Assembly: GCA_021782195.1 (NCBI GenBank)
Contig: JAJXVI010000118.1
Location: forward strand, 1-7,084
Reading direction: 5' to 3'
Length of the DNA: 7,084 bases
From: a bacterium
GTDB taxonomy: Bacteria; Vulcanimicrobiota; Xenobia; RGZZ01
Of the stretch, positions 5,398 through 7,084 are shown piece after piece; position 1 is the stretch's first letter, and each line of letters starts with the position of its first letter. A model generated the notes under the pieces. It saw nothing but the letters and a program-made list of their open reading frames with translations. It was not told where the DNA came from and ran no database searches. Both the position numbers and the translations under genes were made by a program.

Positions 5398-7084
5398 CTA
5401 TACGGCCGTGTCGGTCGCGGGATCGTTCTTGGTCACCGCGGTGATAAGCGCGACAAACCCCAGTTCGACGCAAGTGTAACCGATGGCCCAGCCGACGTTA
5501 CCGGTGCCGAAGCCGTAGCTGTGGAGGCCTTTTCCGAGCACGTAGTTTACGCCGTACCAGGCCATCAGGACGCCAAGGAATCCGACGACCGAGCCCACGG
5601 CGACGCCGCGCGGTCCAAGCCAGCCTGCGTACTGTCCGTGAATGATGAGCAGGTAGCCGAGCAACGCGATGAGTGCCCAGACTTCCTTCGGATCCCAGCC
5701 CCAGAAACGACCCCAGGAATACTGGGCCCACACGCCACCGAGCAGGGTACCTGCTGCGAGGAGGAGTACGCCCACACGAAGGGTCGAGTTCAGGAAACGG
5801 GCGATGGAGGAGCGCTTCTCATCTGAGGAGTGAAGGAAGCTCATGACGAGCCAGCCGTGGCCGAGCGCCATGGCCAGGGTAAATGCTGCGTAACTGAGCG
5901 TGATGGTGAGCACGTGCACGGTCAACCAGAAGTTGCTGCGCAGCACCGGCATCAGCGGTTGAATGCTTGGATCGAGCGCGCTGGGCAGTGCGTCCGTGAG
6001 GATGAGCAGGATGGCTGCCATGAGCGTGGCAGCAATTGCCGCGGCAGGCTGTTTGTACTTCCACGCGAGTGCAAGACCGAGGCCTGCGCAACCCCACGCG
6101 ACCCAGACCACCGACTCGTACATGTTGGTGACTGGCGGACGGTGGGAGATGAGCACGCGCATCACGATGCCTCCCGTGTGGACCAGGAAGCCGGCAATTG
6201 CGAGCGTGAGCGCGACCGGGCGGAGGGTCTGCCAGTATGTGCCGAGGCCGACGAGGATCAGGGCGGCCAGGTAGAGTTCCCAGGCTACGCGGAAGGGGCG
6301 ATAGTGATTGTACGCCAGTTCGAGGTCAATGGCCTGGGAAGTCAGATACGCCGCACCAGCCTTGGTACGCATGGCGTCCTCGAAGGCGCGGACGTCCTGG
6401 CTGAAGCTCTTGTCATTTGCGACGTAGGCTTTGAAGAAGGCGACCAGGAGGGTTGCACTGTTCTTGTCCATGCCCTGGATGTCCGCCGGAGTAAGCCAGG
6501 CTGTGTTGGGATCGGGTCCGGTGGGCACCATTGCGAGGATGCGTCCGTTGAACACTTCCTCAAGCATTTCGACGCGCCCGAAGACAACGGTGGCTTCCTT
6601 CTCGAGGTTTGTGGCGTTCTGTCCCTCGTTGCGGTCAGCCTGTGCGAGGTCGTGAAGTTTCTGGTTTCCGGCCAGCACTGTCAGCGGGAAGTTTGACTGT
6701 CCGGGGTCGAGCCCGATGGCGGTCTTGAGCGGTTTGTTGGGGACGTAGATGAGGGAACGGTGCGACCAGGCTGGACCGTGTGTCGTCCACGACAGGACGA
6801 GTTCCACCGGGTCGCGCCCCTCAAATGACTGACTGCCCGTCACTGTGAGGACGATTTCGCGAGCGAAGGTGTCGAGAGGCTGCACGCGCCCGTCAGCCTG
6901 CACCGGCAGCCGGCGAATCGCGCTCATGTCGAGCGTGCTGGGCGGGGGCACGGTGTCATTTGCGGCGCTACCGGAGGTGCCGGTCGTATCTCCACCTGCG
7001 GCGTGGGGATTGTCACCCGTCGCGGGCGGCATCTGTGCGTGGGGATTGTCACCCGTCGCGGGCGGCATCTGTGCGTGGGGATTG
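5398..7084 (-). CDS. ccsA: System II cytochrome c assembly protein, CcsA family (start outside window)
   Basis: The frame is open from the right edge to TAG at 5400-5398, 561 codons. The first in-frame ATG (7068) lies inside a coding tandem repeat, so the true start is probably upstream. Residues here are counted from 7068. Seen: a 12-residue repeat and Pro/Ser/Thr linker (1-47); a soluble module beginning LPVQADGRVQPLDTFARE (54-71) and reaching about 260; then about eight hydrophobic segments from 264 to 546, including the haem-handling WWD motif WGRFWGWDPKEVW (452-464). His385 (NFWLTVHV), His477 (LLIIHGQYAGW) and His516 (GLHSYG) match the conserved haem-ligand histidines of CcsA. Known: CcsA works with CcsB/ResB to export haem and attach it to apocytochrome CxxCH motifs on the outer face of the membrane. 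No ResB-like partner is visible; it may lie upstream as a separate gene or as the N-terminal half of a CcsBA fusion. nifJ starts 171 bp downstream, so cotranscription is uncertain. Confidence 0.93.
   Translation of the reverse strand, partial: NPHAQMPPATGDNPHAQMPPATGDNPHAAGGDTTGTSGSAANDTVPPPSTLDMSAIRRLPVQADGRVQPLDTFAREIVLTVTGSQSFEGRDPVELVLSWTTHGPAWSHRSLIYVPNKPLKTAIGLDPGQSNFPLTVLAGNQKLHDLAQADRNEGQNATNLEKEATVVFGRVEMLEEVFNGRILAMVPTGPDPNTAWLTPADIQGMDKNSATLLVAFFKAYVANDKSFSQDVRAFEDAMRTKAGAAYLTSQAIDLELAYNHYRPFRVAWELYLAALILVGLGTYWQTLRPVALTLAIAGFLVHTGGIVMRVLISHRPPVTNMYESVVWVAWGCAGLGLALAWKYKQPAAAIAATLMAAILLILTDALPSALDPSIQPLMPVLRSNFWLTVHVLTITLSYAAFTLAMALGHGWLVMSFLHSSDEKRSSIARFLNSTLRVGVLLLAAGTLLGGVWAQYSWGRFWGWDPKEVWALIALLGYLLIIHGQYAGWLGPRGVAVGSVVGFLGVLMAWYGVNYVLGKGLHSYGFGTGNVGWAIGYTCVELGFVALITAVTKNDPATDTAV
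7001..7084 (-). repeat. Exact 36-bp coding tandem repeat at the right edge
   Basis: Two complete identical 36-bp units (7013-7048 and 7049-7084) plus a third partial copy of 12 bp (7001-7012). In the ccsA frame the unit encodes NPHAQMPPATGD. Since 36 is divisible by three, copy-number change keeps the frame. The array continues to the last base of the window, so total copy number is unknown. The copies are identical at the DNA level, which suggests recent duplication or active slippage. Confidence 0.93.

Overview
The window is a GC-rich bacterial segment in which every convincing gene lies on the minus strand. In the direction of transcription (right to left) the order is: a System II cytochrome c assembly protein (CcsA family, 5398 to the right edge, start outside the window); a full-length pyruvate:ferredoxin (flavodoxin) oxidoreductase, nifJ (1564-5226); a dihydroorotate dehydrogenase-like flavoprotein of 336 residues (483-1493); and the first 96 residues of a sulfide-dehydrogenase/Nfn-type FAD/NAD(P)-binding subunit (1-290). 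The last gene starts at a TTG behind a near-perfect Shine-Dalgarno sequence, so an ATG-based search misses it. The plus strand carries only antisense shadow frames.

The host is a bacterium with fermentative or anaerobic pyruvate oxidation (PFOR, ferredoxin-linked) and membrane-bound c-type cytochromes matured by System II. High GC, the soluble N-terminal module of CcsA with its GRVQPLDT motif, and the PFOR/DHOD-like pair together recall Planctomycetota/PVC or related environmental phyla. This placement rests on general resemblance only and is weak.

PFOR oxidises pyruvate with CoA to acetyl-CoA, CO2 and reduced ferredoxin. The partial gene at the left end resembles the subunit that exchanges electrons between ferredoxin and NAD(P)(H) in Nfn/Sud enzymes, so the two fit as ferredoxin producer and ferredoxin consumer. 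Between them lies the DHOD-like protein. It keeps the flavin-barrel layout, but no Cys or Ser stands where dihydroorotate dehydrogenases carry their catalytic base, so its real substrate is unknown. nifJ and the DHOD-like gene are 70 bp apart and probably cotranscribed. The 191-bp gap before the Nfn-like gene and the 171-bp gap before nifJ each contain prominent inverted repeats but no recognisable promoter. ccsA may be a separate unit.

The right edge falls inside an exact 36-bp tandem repeat that encodes a 12-residue periodic peptide in the N-terminal part of the CcsA protein. No RNA genes, mobile elements or CRISPR arrays were seen. The most interesting points are the apparently catalytic-base-less DHOD-like protein in a PFOR/Nfn context, the hidden TTG-start gene, and the structured intergenic regions.
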